A DNA stretch of 64,000 nucleotides from Zanthoxylum bungeanum (GCA_019454045.1 SKCR01018441.1:310001-374000), one strand, 5' to 3'. Positions 9,311 through 20,859 are shown, counted from the stretch's first letter. Notes: generated by a model not told the origin, from the letters alone. Program-made: numbers and translations.

Positions 9311-11438
9311 TGATGAGCGGAAAATATATCAATATTTACCGCCCCTTTCACTTAATATTTTGTTTAGTTTCTCGGGTTTGATGAACGTTTTGATATGTTT
9401 TAGTTTATTTTGCAGATAAAATAATATTGGGACTTAATAAAATCATTTAGGATGAAATATGGGTCAAATAAGGGCGAAAATTGGACTTGACATATTAATT
9501 TTGGAGATTGGAAACTTGAAATGGCGTTTTAACGAAGTGCAGTTTTGGAAATTCCAATTTTGTGCATCTGTCGTATTTTGGGCATAACGTTTTACTCCGA
9601 TATCGGATTGAGCTGATTCAAGTACCAGATTAAAGAAGACTCAAAGATCTACAGTTTTTAAATACAAACTAATTCCGAATTCTGAAGATTTCATGCCCGA
9701 AATTGATGAACCATCCAGAGGTGTGTTGTATGTAATTATTAAAGTCACTTTCAATCATTTTCAAAGAAAAAAAAAAAAAATAAATAATAAAAATTATCCA
9801 ATCATCACCAAACATGATAAGAGATTAGTGGAGCAATTAATAATGGATTTGGTGGAGCAATTAGTGGAGCAATTAATAATTGATTTGGTAGATGATTTGA
9901 TGGAGGTAAAATTTTGCCAATAAATACCAAGTCATTTCATTTGTAAAATTCATACTTTCTTCTAAGGGATTCCTTAATAATACTAAGAAGATTGTATCTT
10001 GTTTGTTTATTTATAGCTTTTAGTAATTAATTTCCGCTTTCGCACTTTCTTTTCTTTACTTTTCAGTTTTTACTTTTTGCAATTTACTTTTACGCACAGT
10101 ACTTTTCTTTCTTTATTTTTAAGTTTTTACTTTTCAGTAATGAGGAGGTAACTCCCCTTTGCTGGGGTAAAAGGTAAAACTTTTATTACTAATATTTAGA
10201 TTAATCTCCCTTAATTATAATATATAAACTAGTTAAAACCTGACTTAACGAGGATACCGCCATATTGGTCGGTTGGTAATTATTTAAATTGGTTTTAACC
10301 TGACTAAACTGGATACCGCCTGATTGGTCGGTTGGTAATTAATTTTTAATTTGGCTTAATCTGGATACCGCCTATATGGCTGGTTGGTAATTATCATGCA
10401 AAGTTAATATATTATATTAAGGGAGATATCTAAAATAGAAGTAATAAAAGTGGATCCTTTTACCTCAGCATTTTCTTTTATTGTACTTTTACTTTATTTA
10501 ATTTTCAGCAATTTACTTTTCAGCAATTTACTTTTCAGCAATTTACTTTTCAGCATTTACTTTTCAACATTTAATTTTCAGTATTTAATTTTCAGCATTT
10601 ATTTTCCGTCATTTACTTTTCAGCAATTTACTTTTCAGCTTTTACTTTATGTCTTTTACTTTCAGCATTTTTATTTTATGTCTTTTACTTTTAAGTTTTT
10701 ACTAGCCCTAGTTATGTGTTAGTTATCTAGGGTTGTGATGAATTATAATATCACCGGTTTATAAGGGGTTATTTTATAACTTGGGTAATTTAAAGGTTTA
10801 CTTATTAAGTCTTAAGCTTAATGCTTCTTGTTGTCTGATCACCAATAAGATTGATCTGGTAAATCTAAAATGAACTAGACGTAGGAATTTTAGGTTTCAG
10901 CTTTACACTTAATAGCCCACGATCTTCCTTGAGGATAGATAACCCTTTAATAGATTTCTTTACAGGATAGACATATACCTATCAGGCGGGGGTAGCCATA
11001 ATTGGAACTTAAACTTAATGAATCTAGATAATTTGGTTGACATAGACATATGGTTCAATTGGGTTAAACTGGGTATTTACGTCTGACCATCGACAGAGGC
11101 TTTTGCATAATTTAGTGTTTCAGGTTAGTAAACCGATTTATTACACAAACATAAAATAATCACTTCATCTTTTAAAAGATATTAGAAAGATTCACAACCC
11201 TAGATCTTTGAGTCTTTTGTTATTTTCCTTAGTATTTTCTTTTGTTTATTTTAATTAAGGAAAACCACATTCAACCAATCAAACAATCATTCTCTTATTC
11301 ATATAATTAGATACTTGTAAATAAATAATATCAATAATTAATAACAACAGTAGGAATTAAGTCCTCGTGGGATCGATATTTTTATACTACTTGAACGATA
11401 CGTGCGCTTGCGTTATACGTGTGTGTTTACGCCGGTCA
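9311..11438 (+). repeat. E2 3' LTR
   Basis: About 2128 bp, the second copy of 3198-5352, ending gccggtca before the caagg duplication. It keeps the hairpin (10166-10465) and minisatellite (about 10495-10690) but has lost the TATA box. It differs from the 5' LTR by scattered substitutions and small indels. Confidence 0.95.
10166..10465 (+). repeat. Large inverted repeat in the E2 3' LTR
   Basis: This is the counterpart of 4059-4358. The inner stem reads ctcccttaat (10206-10215) and attaagggag (10416-10425). Compared with the 5' LTR, one base pair has changed on both sides, so pairing is kept. Confidence 0.8.
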
Positions 11439-11443
11439 CAAGG

Positions 11444-12420
11444 TCATCACTTACTATACTAGACCTGAAGAAGGTCTAAGATGCTACAATGGAATGAACT
11501 TGATGAAAGTCATCACTCCTCTCTCTTCTATGAGACTACTGTCGAATGGACATGTCGCATGGACCTGATGAATATCTATCAGGGTTATTACTCATTCTGT
11601 TGATGAGGATTTATGAGACTACGGTCGAATGGACTTGTCGAATGGACTTTATGAAAATCCAAAGAATTCATCACTCACTCTCCTAGACCTGATGAAGGTC
11701 CATGAGACTATGGTAGAATGAACTTGAAGAATATATGTCAAGGTCATCACTCTTCACACTTCTACAATACTACTGTCGAATGGAGTTTGTCGAATGGACC
11801 TAATGAAGGTCCAAAAGACTATAATAGATAAACTTGATTAAAGCCATCAATGTCACCTCCATTCTACGAGACTACTGTTGAATGGAGTTTTCGAATGGAC
11901 CTGAAGAAGGTCCATGAAGCTATAGTCGAATGAACCTGATGTAGGTTCATAAGAATTTTCATTCTCCCTATCCATGAGACTATTGTCGAATGGACCTGAC
12001 AAAGGTCCACTGGACACGGTCGAATGAACATAATGAATGTCTATGATATCACCACTCTACTAGACCTGATGAAGGTCCAAAATAATTTTCATACTACCTA
12101 TCTTGATAAAGGTTGGTCGATTGGACCTAAAGGAGATCCAAGAGAGTTTTTCATTCTACTAGGCATGATAGAAGATTCCCTATGTAGTCTGGAGTTGGCA
12201 ATATTAAATCAATGTAGCATGGAGATGATGACTAACCTTTGATTTAGTTTGGAGGAGTTGATAATCATTCCAAGTAGTCTAGGAGAGATGGGAGTTTTCC
12301 ATGTAGCCTGAAGTTGATAGCCATCCACCTTGTAGTATGGGAGTTTTCCATGTAGCCTGAAGTTGATAGTCATCCACCTTGTAGTATGGATAATAGTATG
12401 AACCAGATGTTTTATCATCC
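11444..12420. repeat. E1 degenerate repeats resumed after E2
   Basis: gacctgatgaaggtcca-type and gtcgaatgga-type units continue from 3192. A duplicated stretch containing gggagttttccatgtagcc appears at about 12288 and 12341. No gene was recognised. Confidence 0.7.
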
Positions 12421-14363
12421 CATAAATGTCAAGTGGAACAATTGATCAAAAAACTTTATATGTGTCATGTTTAATGGCACTACCCTTTGATGTCAACCTA
12501 CATCCGGTCGAATGGCTCCTATATGATAGTCCAAAATAAAGGCTAAAAACCATCCTAGCCATGCCACCAACCAACCGAAGAGCAAACAAAAAGCCCAAGG
12601 TCATGCGACAAGAAGAAGAATGGTGACAGAGAAGAAAATATCAGACATGTGAATGTAGCATGGGTGAAAATGATTTCAATGTGAACGACACCATCAAGAG
12701 TGTTGTCGAGCAAACAAAAGGACCATCAGGGCTAGTCTCGCTTGTGATATTAACATGTGGAAGAATCCATCTGTCGAATGGGCCATTTTGCATGTAGCGT
12801 GGGGCTCTATTTTTATATGAGAGGCTATAGGTTTTTTGTAGTGTGGTAGTGTGGGGAAAGGTGGTGTGTGGCAGTTTATGCCATCTACTTGTTTGCAGGC
12901 TTTTGTTTTTGCATAGGTAGCATGGCTCCAAGTGTCACAGCTACATAATTATAGGCCCCTCCAGCTTCCAAATAATAATCATGGTTGAATAAATGTCTTC
13001 CACCACACGACGAGTTGAAACTGTTGTTCAACTACATATATTTATTATGTCGACTGGGTTGGATTTCATTTAAATATTATGTGTAATATCGTGGATTCTT
13101 CATGGGGTCTGTAATGTGTGGTATGGGTTCAAGTCCTTTTTTTTTTTTACTTTTGGCTAGGGCAAAATTATTGCATTGGGCATTGTGGGGCTAAGGTCAC
13201 TACGAGAGTTTTTTATTTAGGCTTGCAATGAGCGATGTGGGACAGTAAGTTCATTGGCAGTTTTTGATGTTGACTATTGAAATGAGTGATGTGGGATTCA
13301 GCCAATCCTTTAGGCGTTTGGCTCGTTATTTGTGTGCTATTTTGGGTTTCGACCGTGGCTGTTTAGTTCACTGATTTGGCTGTTTTATGTGGGCTGGGCC
13401 GAATGCTTGGCGTGTGGGTTGATTTTCTTGCTTTGGTGGAAAGGGTTTGATCTAGTTGCGTAATGGGTTGGCCTTCCAGTTGTTGACTACTTTGGCAGCT
13501 CGTGATTTAGGCTGCGATTTTTTTTTTTTTTTTTTTTTTTGCAACTTACTTGGGCCCAAACTGGAAGCTTTTCAATGTAGGATTTCATCCCTTGCGTGAC
13601 GCAGCATTTCACACGACATTTTCAAGCATGCATGTGTTATGCGTATGGGCTGTTAGTTCGTGGGCCTTCATTGCATATGAGTTGGCCATGTCAAGTAGAT
13701 TTCTTAAAGCATGCGCATGGATGTGGCCATTCTACATAGTTTTATTGCTCAACTTGTATTAGGACCAGATGAGTGCAGTTTTTCGACCTCTCGGATTTAG
13801 GCTCTTGGCGTGGACTATTTTTCAAGCTTCTTTTTCCATTGATGCATGGTCCCACCTTTACTTAAAAAATGTATGATGTACTAATATATGCATATGTCAC
13901 GTATGTGGGCATTGTTGAATGGAATTGATGTAAGTCTTTCTCCATTTCATGTTGAGTGGGACATTCACCTCATGCTGAGTGTAGTGTCGAATGGAGCATC
14001 TGCATATGCCAAACATTCTGAGCTCCATGTCGAATGAAATATCCATCCAATGCTAGACACATGTGCATGTAGTGTCAAATGGAGCTTTGGTAAGTGGACT
14101 GTTTTTCTGGGTTTTGTGCGTGTTTGAGGAGATTCCTCTTTTGCATGTGATGTAGTGTGGCTTATTTGCATTATGGGTGGCTGAAAAAAGAATTATTTTC
14201 CAGATACTATAGGAGATTAGTTCTGGAGTTTTACATGGATCAATTTTCATCTTCCATTGATCGTAACTGTTTTGTAGAGTGGCTGATTATGCAACCACAG
14301 GATCTGGTGTCTGTTTGTAAGGATTGTAGACTGAGTGGTCTTTGCTTGCTATGAATCGCTATG
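12421..14363 (-). other. E1 5' internal region, no coding function recognised
   Basis: This would be the leader side of E1, read on the minus strand. Stops are frequent and the short frames (up to about 96 codons) resemble no known protein. Poly-T runs lie at about 13138-13149 and 13520-13542. The missing gag and pol are what make E1 non-autonomous. Confidence 0.6.
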
Positions 14364-14381
14364 GCCCCACAGTGGGCGCCA
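14364..14381 (-). other. E1 primer binding site (tRNA-Lys type)
   Basis: On the minus strand, TGGCGCCCACTGTGGGGC begins three bases after the LTR end. It matches the complement of plant tRNA-Lys apart from one or two bases. E5 uses the same primer type. Confidence 0.8.
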
Positions 14382-14384
14382 AAT

Positions 14385-14995
14385 TGTAGGCGCTGGTTTT
14401 CGCCCGAGGCCTACAATCGAGATTTCGTAGAAGAAGGGCACTAGCGATCCTGTAAAACAAAGATAGGGTGAGCGGGAGTACTGCCCACCGGTGTGGTGGG
14501 TGTCGGGGGCACTCGACGCTCAAGTTAGTAATGTGAATAAGTCGGTTGTATGGAGAATAAGGCTTGAAGTTACCTCAATCATCTTTTGTTTGCCGTGAGG
14601 GCAGTGTATTATGATTTCTCTGATGACAAGGAGTAGTGTTGTGTCATCTCCCCCCTCCTTTATGCCTTGGCTCTTCTCTTTTATAGGCCCTCCTTACTAG
14701 GGGTCATTTAAATCTCTTCTACCCGTTGGATGTGTTAATGACAGGGTTTATGACTGTAACTGCCGATTTAATGGAATTCATTACTGAAGGCGTTTTCCCA
14801 ATCTAATTACTCATGAATCTGTTGACCTTCCTGGATTGTTAAATTTGTGATGGTGGGCTCTGGGCTGGTATAGCCTCTCGGTCCAAAGCTGATTTCTCAA
14901 ACTAGATCTAATGGTGGGCTTCGGGGCTTTGGTTTCTTGATTGGCCCAAAGGTGGAATGACAGTTATGCTATTGGGCCCAAATTTGGCCCGTACA
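14385..14995 (-). repeat. E1 5' LTR
   Basis: 611 bp. The minus strand runs from TGTACGGGCCAAATTTGG to CCAGCGCCTACA. A TATAAAAG box lies on the minus strand near 14678-14685. The R/U5 part from the ACCACACCGGTGGG palindrome to the end is very similar to the end of the E5 LTR (31133-31249). Confidence 0.93.
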
Positions 14996-15785
14996 CGACT
15001 CGGGTCTGATTTAGTACCGCCGAGGCCAAGGTGATTTTACGGCTCGGGTCTGCTTTAGTACCCTGAGGCCGAGGTGATTTTACGGCTCAGGTCTACTTTA
15101 GTACCATCGAGGCCGAAGTGATTTTACGGCTCGGGTCTTCTTTAGTACCACCGAGGCCGAGGTGATTTTATGGCTCTGGCTGCATTCGTTCCGCCGAGAC
15201 CACTTTGAGTTTGATCGGCTTGGGGTCGGGCTACGTCCCACCGAGGCCTCATTTTGTTTGATGGCACAAGAAGAGAACATTTTCTTGTGGCCAAATGATT
15301 GATATGCCTCAGGGTCGGGTTTCGTCCCACCGATGCCTTATTATATTCGTTGGCATAGGGTCGGAGTTTCTCACCCATGGCCAAATGTTGGCGGTATAAT
15401 GAGGAAGCATTTCCCTTGTGGCTGTTATATTATTATTAGATCGGGGCTGGGTTGCATCCCACCGAGGTCCTACTACTGTGTGATGGCGCAATGAGGGTTC
15501 ATTCCCTAACTGCTAGTTGACTTATGATTGCTCGAGGTCGGAGTTTCTCCCCCGAAGCCTTGTTGCTCTAATGATAGCCCGAGGAGGTGAGTTTTCCCTC
15601 GTGGCCTATTTTCTATTCTTTGCAGATCCTCACAGATCGTATCTCTTTGGGATAACAGTATATCAAGAGCATGCATCATCCCGAAGACGCTAAATCAGCC
15701 TACGGTTTCACGCACCACCATCTTTTTATAATTCCCGGTACCAACTTGCATACTCATTGATACCGAGAACTAGGGGATAAATATT
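14996..15785 (+). mobile_element. H0 right part: tandem arrays and 3' end of the outer host element
   Basis: After the cgact duplication, four to five 44-45 bp units (cggctcgggtctgctttagtac type) run to about 15175. Looser, larger units containing ggtcgggtttcgtcccaccg or variants follow to about 15600. The last stretch resembles the end of the E3 interior: both have tataattccc or tatagttccc, then aactcgcaaactc or a variant, then ataggggata or taggggataa. The purine-rich sequence at about 15767-15785 is a probable polypurine tract. It continues 1-315. Confidence 0.6.
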
Positions 15786-16140
15786 GATGATGGTTTTCGG
15801 CCCTCAAGAAGTCAGAATCTCGGGTTTTCGGCCCTCAAGAAGTCAGAATCTTGAGGATGGGTAAGATTGGATTTTGCACTCAACAGATGATCTGAAGTCC
15901 TTACAAAGGATGAGAAGTCAGACAGAATGACCCCGAGCCCGAGGTGGTCAGACCTGAAGTGGTCATACCCAAGCCTGAGGTGGTCAGACCCGAGGTGATC
16001 ATATCCGAGCCTGAGATGGTCAGGTCCAAAGTGGTTAAGCCTGAGGTGGTTAGACCCGAGGTAGTCATACCCGAGCCCGAGGTGGTCATACCCGATCTGA
16101 TGAGAAGATATTTGATTCGACAGTGTGAGTATCTGTGAAG
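15786..16140 (+). repeat. Possible partial LTR of H0 with a gaggtggtcagaccc minisatellite
   Basis: It begins just after the purine tract of H0. Two direct copies of about 35 bp starting ggttttcggccctcaagaag lie at about 15791 and 15826. A minisatellite (about 15935-16105) alternates cccgaggtggtcagac and cccgaggtggtcatac, readable as PEVV-type repeats on the plus strand. No matching second LTR is visible, so this call is tentative. Confidence 0.35.
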
Positions 16141-16643
16141 TCCGACCCGATTTCTACATATACTCCTTAATTATAATTTTAAATAAATAAAAATTAATTA
16201 ATTAAAACTGCAGTTTTAAAATGAAATTTATTAATTAAATAATTCCCCACGAACTCAAACTCCCCCCTCTCTCACGCAACCTAACCTTCACGTAACTTCC
16301 TAAGGCCGCACCAGAGACAGCCACAGCTCCATCCATCGCTCAACACCCCATGAGCAAAGCCTGAAGCCAGCTAAAAATAATATTAATATAATCAAGAAAG
16401 ACAGCTGCTTTTATGTCCAAGAATAGAGGCAGCTTTAATACAACGCCACAACCCACCAAAAAGCCTTAACGCGCTAACAATATCTTTGATTTCTTGATCT
16501 CACTGCCCATAAAATATCCAAATCGAAAATACGTTTTCTTGTTTGGAAATCATGACCGGCATTGCTGCAATTATTGTGGTCTTGTTGTAGCCGAGTGGTG
16601 GGGTGGAGTTTAAGGGTGGAAAGAGTACGACATTTGTTGATAG
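16141..16643. other. Unassigned, low-copy-looking sequence left of E3
   Basis: This 0.5-kb stretch matches none of the repeat families in the window. It is AT-rich at 16150-16240 and pyrimidine-rich at 16255-16330. A stop-free run of about 17 codons (GGVEFKGGKSTTFVD type) lies immediately left of the E3 LTR and is preceded by an acceptor-like tcttgttgtag. This may be a piece of a host exon; I do not recognise it. Confidence 0.35.
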
Positions 16644-17459
16644 TGTTTTTAAGCACTATGATATTTAAGCAGCACGACAGGGGGTAAAAATTTAATTCCT
16701 TTCTCGATCGAGACCACTAATACCGACCCGACCACACGAGTTTGGATCTGAGCACTTATGAGCGGTAACTCGACCACTTGAGATCGGATGACCGGGCATT
16801 ATCAGATCGATAGCAGCATTCTCAGTTCAAAGGACTATTATGACCGACCACATGAAGACCGACCTCGTGAAAACCAAGCATAGGGCAAGACATGTTCTGG
16901 AAGATAATGCATTTTATCCATACAAGATAAGATAATAAGTTATCCTATTTTCATAAAGAGAACTGATGAGTCAGTATCCTAAAAGGATAAAAGAAGTAAA
17001 GGAATATCTGATTAGGAATCCTTATGGGAAAATGGAATAGTTTTGACTAGGAATCCTTATGGGAAAAGGGAATAGTTTCAACTAGGAAATTCTTGTAGGA
17101 GAAGGAATCTGATTTCTACACTATTATAAATAGAATGGTAGAGTGTGCATAAGGGGAACAAGTTGAAAGTTGAGATGAGAATCAATATCAGAATCATTAC
17201 CATCAGACTTGTAAACACAAGAAGCAGAGCTGAGAAGCGTGTTTGAGTAATAAAAGTATCATTCGTTTTGTGCCCGTGGACGTAGGTTGGATCTGATCCG
17301 CCGAACCACGTTAAATCTCCTTGTTGATTGGTGCATTTATCTGTCTTTTGCTAAATTTTCTTTTGGTTCCCCCTTAACCGAACAAATTCACTATTGAGGG
17401 AGGATTGTCTCGGGAGTAATATTCCCATATTGCCCTGAGACCAAAATCAGCCGTCAACA
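16644..17459 (+). repeat. E3 5' LTR
   Basis: 816 bp, from tgtttttaagcac to ccgtcaaca. A TATA box (TATAAATAG) lies at 17125-17133. The downstream part includes a direct duplication around taggaatccttatggga (17030 and 17060). The 3' end is followed by the primer site. Confidence 0.93.
17125..17133 (+). promoter_or_regulatory. TATA box of the E3 5' LTR
   Basis: TATAAATAG lies about 480 bp into the LTR and is conserved at 30190-30198 in the 3' LTR. It is the best promoter candidate of E3. Confidence 0.6.
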
Positions 17460-17461
17460 GT

Positions 17462-17479
17462 TGGCGCCGTCTGTGGGGA
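17462..17479 (+). other. E3 primer binding site
   Basis: TGGCGCCGTCTGTGGGGA starts two bases after the LTR. Sites of this form are common in plant Gypsy elements; I do not assign the tRNA with certainty. Confidence 0.75.
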
Positions 17480-17511
17480 ACTCAACAAAAATTAGCTCGC
17501 GTAGTAAGACG

Positions 17512-17812
17512 ATGGCAGAAGATGGAAATCACCGATCGTCAGGGATTTCACCAGATAGTTCAGGAAATCTAGGATAAAGGTCTGTTGGCCGAGCCTAATT
17601 TAAGGAGGTTCCCGATTGAGGAGGGAAATAGTAGGGCATACTGTATTTACCATAACGTAAGGGGACATGCCACGAATGGGTGCAGAGACCTGCGGGAGCA
17701 GGTGGAAGACTTGGTGAAAGAAGGCTATCTCAGTGTGTACATAGACCATTCGGTTTTTGAGGTCGACCAAGTTGATAGCGGAAGTCATCCGGTCGGATGC
17801 GTGGAATGCTGA
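17512..17812 (+). pseudogene. gag: Gag remnant of E3: N-terminal stub joined to the zinc-knuckle end
   Basis: An ATG at 17512 opens 21 codons ending in TAG. In a different frame, 17585-17812 encodes the C-terminal end of a Gypsy Gag, with the knuckle YCIYHNVRGHATNGC (CX2HX4HX4C) followed by a helical segment ending GYL. In related Gag proteins a capsid domain of 200 or more residues lies between these parts. It is missing, so the gene was cut down by an internal deletion. The knuckle resembles those of E5 and E7, placing E3 near the Tat/Ogre-like lineages (inference). Confidence 0.7.
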
Positions 17813-17959
17813 GATGCAGAGAGGATGTATTAAGAAGAGCCTTGCTTGTAGTGACCCTTGTAGAGTTGCAAGAAAGGCAACGGATCCCAAAAAGGTGAGT
17901 AAGACCTCTTCTGTCTTAGGTTGACATTTGATTATGCTTGTTTGTTATGGCCCACACAA

Positions 17960-18507
17960 TGGTTTTGATATCTGTTTTACGGCTCGGTCTGCTCTTGTAT
18001 CGCCGAGTCCGTTTGTTGATATATGTTTTACGGCTCGGGTATGCTCTTGTACCGCCGAGACCGATGTTTCTTTCTGGCTCGGGTCTGCACTTGTACCGCC
18101 GAGACCGATGTCTTTTTCCGGCTCGGGTCTGCTCTTGTACCGCCGAGACCGATGTCTTTTTCCGGCTCAGGTATGCTCTTGTACCGCCGAGACCGATGTT
18201 TCTTTTCGACTCGGGTCTGCTCTTGTACCGCCGAGACCGATGTCTCTTTCCGGCTCGGGTCTGCTCTTGTACCGCCGAGACCGATGTTTCTTTCCGGCTC
18301 GGGTCTGCTCTTGTACCGCCGAGACCGATGTTTCCTTTCGGCTCGGGGCTGGATTTCGTTCCGTCGAGGCCGCTTGGTTATTTCGCTCGGGGCTGGATTT
18401 CGTTCCGTCGAGGCTGCTTGGTTATTCGACTCAGAGCTGGACTTCGTTCCGCCGAGGCCACTTGTTTATTCGGCTAGGGCTGGATTTCGTTCCGTCGAGG
18501 CCGCTTG
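17960..18507 (+). repeat. E3 tandem array A, 44-46 bp unit
   Basis: About eight 44-bp units (gctcgggtctgctcttgtac followed by cgccgagaccgatg) run to about 18335. A variant unit, gctggatttcgttccgtcga followed by ggccgcttg, runs on to 18507. E4 inserted in the last unit, and the array resumes at 28522. All three plus-strand frames stay open for about 180 codons because of the GC-rich repeat; these are not proteins. Confidence 0.9.
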
Positions 18508-20650
18508 TGTTGAGTTCCTAATTAGGTCCCAAGAATCATCCAAAACAAGCATAAAATCGCATGAACACATCAAGGAATAATGGCGGAAACATATACTCAC
18601 CATGATTGGATTTGATGCATCAAAGAACACAAGTCTTTTTCGTTTCTCCTAGGCTCGGCAATGGCTTCCAAGTGCAGTGAGCTGTGCGGTTTTGAAGGTT
18701 GAAGCACCTCCAAGATTCGGCCATGGTCATCACCATTGAAGCTCCAAGCTTCAAGCTTTTCCATGCTCACAAATTCGTTTCCCTATCACCATAATATAAC
18801 CCTAGAGTGTGCTAGCACTTGTTCTTCTTCATTTTGTTTGATCAAACCAGAAAAATGATGAAGAAATTCGGTCTTGACCGTGAGAGAGAGAGAGACAATT
18901 TTTGGCTCTAAAAGAAACCCTTAAAACGTATAAGATAGAGAGAGAAACGTGAATCTAGTTCAAAGAGAGAGAGAATAAAAGCTTTTATATATGTTTTATT
19001 TTATATCATTTACCAAGTAAATAAATAAACATATATTAAACTTTAATTCAAAAGTCAAAAGCAAAAAGCAAATAATGCTTTTTCAATCACTTCACATCAC
19101 TATTCACATCACATCTCTTCACTTTATTAAAGTGACAACATGTCATATCACATCACTCAAAGTGACAAGTGATTTGACGATTGATGCGACTAGTGATTTG
19201 ACGCTTGATGTGACTTGCGTGTCGCGCTTGAATTCGAAATACGAATGCGCTCGCAATCACTCTCGGGCTCGGGTTCGTTAATTCCAAATTAATGAATTTT
19301 CCGTCGCGTCGTAATTAAATGATTACGCCTAGCGAATTCACTATTCACGTCGCTAACGAATTGATTCTAAATTAATTCGTTCGCCCGAATTAAAATCCAA
19401 TTTCAATTCCGCGTCGAAATCTAATTTCTTATAATATATCGAATATATTATTTTATCGATTAATTCCAAATTAATCATTCTCTCTCTTTAATTAATATTT
19501 TATCCCAGATAAAATATCTCCGCAATTAATCCCAGATTAATTTTCTCTCTCTAGAAATTAATCTTCTCTCTCTACTAATTAATCCCAGATTAATCATAGT
19601 GCGAGTCATACATCATCGGTGAATCTTTGGGAAGCGACCCATGAGATCTCCGGATATGTTGGCAGCAAATACGGTCGTCGGACTATCCGAACACGTAAGT
19701 ACCTCGTACTACGTTATACCGATTTACAAGACAAGGTTGGCTTCTAGCAAAGCGCCATGCCTACCCAATTCTCCAGAAATATTCTTACAGGAATATATAG
19801 ATCTGTATCAAGCGTAGTATACCGTAGTATTGTGTATATCGGCCCAGTATCGGATAGTCACGTGCTAGGGCTGGGGCTGGATAAGTGTCTGCCCCGTCCG
19901 AAGCACATGTCGGATGTCTGGTAACTAGTCTCTATAATCAGATATTCATGACCTGGTCATAATATCATGATTGGATGCGCATCACTCAAGAGCACTAGTA
20001 CCGTATCCTGCGTGACATCATCTCCACTATGACTGAAGTGATACTTCCGTCTTGACATCACACCCAATACACTACGACTCTCTGATAAACCCAGAAGTGG
20101 TGTACGCAGAACCGGTTAAAGCCTTGTACCACCAAGACCAAAGTCTACCGATTATCGTAAGTATTAGCGGTGCAAGTCTCAGGTTAAGACCAAATACACC
20201 TACCCTGATGTCGGACTCCCATAGACACATAGTCATAATACCAATGGGATTCCGAGGGGTCTATCCAGAGCGAAGCTGTTTCCCGTACCATCGGTGAAAC
20301 ACAACCTCCTATCGCACTTGCATAAGTATCCAATACTTAAATATATGAGAACTATGATGTTGTGCCCTCACAACGCGCACAAGTGCAATACTAGCCTATT
20401 CTGCATTATCGATGTCCTGTCTCGATAATACTACGACTAGGGATATTTAATGATTTATCCTACGTGGACTGATACTGTCTCATATCATTCTCCGTCCAGG
20501 AACAAATCATAGGGACCTCTCATCATTTATATATCTAAGGTGATCTAATCACAAATGATAAGAGTGCAATCTCCTTTGTCACATAGTTAATTTGTACAAC
20601 AACACCATGATCTGTACAAATAGTGACGCTATGGGTCATATTATCCAACA
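18508..20650 (-). repeat. E4 3' LTR
   Basis: 2143 bp. The minus strand starts TGTTGGATAATATGACCC and ends at 18508. It contains a run of short palindromes (about 19270-19610) and two GA-repeat patches near 18880 and 18940-18975. It matches 26371-28516 almost base for base. Confidence 0.95.
19270..19610. repeat. String of short palindromes in the Copia LTR
   Basis: At least seven short inverted repeats follow one another, each with a 3-6 base centre, for example ttaattccaaattaa, attttatcccagataaaat and attaatcccagattaat. The same series appears at 27133-27473, at about 46510-46830 and, in the opposite orientation, at about 42000-42330. Flanking ctctctct tracts separate some of them. Confidence 0.8.
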
Positions 20651-20664
20651 ATCTCCCACTTGGC
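20651..20664 (-). other. E4 polypurine tract
   Basis: The minus strand reads gccaagtgggagat directly before the LTR start TGTTGGATAAT. This arrangement is typical of Copia elements. Confidence 0.8.
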
Positions 20665-20859
20665 ACATAGCCAGTCACTCGAGTGTCTAACACCCGAACT
20701 ATGTACGGTTGGCTCAAACTGCTGAGAAAAGGTTTTCGTCAGCGGATTTGCATGATTATCATCCGATGCGATTTACATGATCATCACATCGCCACGATGT
20801 ATGATCCGAACGAATCAGATGAATATAGAAGTATATATCTGGATCGTCGATGAGACCTT

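Larger units (their letters stand above)
3198..11438 (+). mobile_element. E2: Athila-like non-autonomous LTR retrotransposon carrying a LOG ORF
   Basis: E2 has long direct LTRs (3198-5352 and 9311-11438) and a perfect 5-bp duplication, caagg, at 3193-3197 and 11439-11443. A primer site matching tRNA-Asp begins six bases after the 5' LTR, and a polypurine tract abuts the 3' LTR. The interior holds a shortened gag (5485-6765) and a LOG-family ORF (7304-7957), but no protease, RT, RNase H or integrase. The gag knuckle followed by YNPGW, together with the tRNA-Asp primer, suggests the Athila lineage (established knowledge applied by inference). LTR differences look like several percent, so insertion was not very recent. 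It lies inside E1. Confidence 0.95.
316..14995 (-). mobile_element. E1: non-coding Gypsy-type LTR element (large retrotransposon derivative), split by E2
   Basis: Two direct LTRs (316-927 and 14385-14995) are flanked by a perfect 5-bp duplication, cgact, at 311-315 and 14996-15000. The element reads on the minus strand: the primer binding site lies just inside the right LTR and a weak purine tract (complement of about 928-948) lies inside the left LTR. Without E2 (3198-11438) it is about 6.4 kb. Its interior (928-3197 and 11439-14384) has no credible gag or pol and is mostly tandem repeats and low-coding sequence. The LTR ends, primer site and 3' arrays resemble those of E5, so E1 probably moves with E5-family proteins (inference). 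About 20 differences separate its LTRs. Confidence 0.92.

Noticed and set aside
17928..18580. Three overlapping plus-strand ORFs of 179-197 codons
   Set aside because: They translate the 44-bp GC-rich array in all three frames; the unit length is not a multiple of three and stops are simply rare in it.
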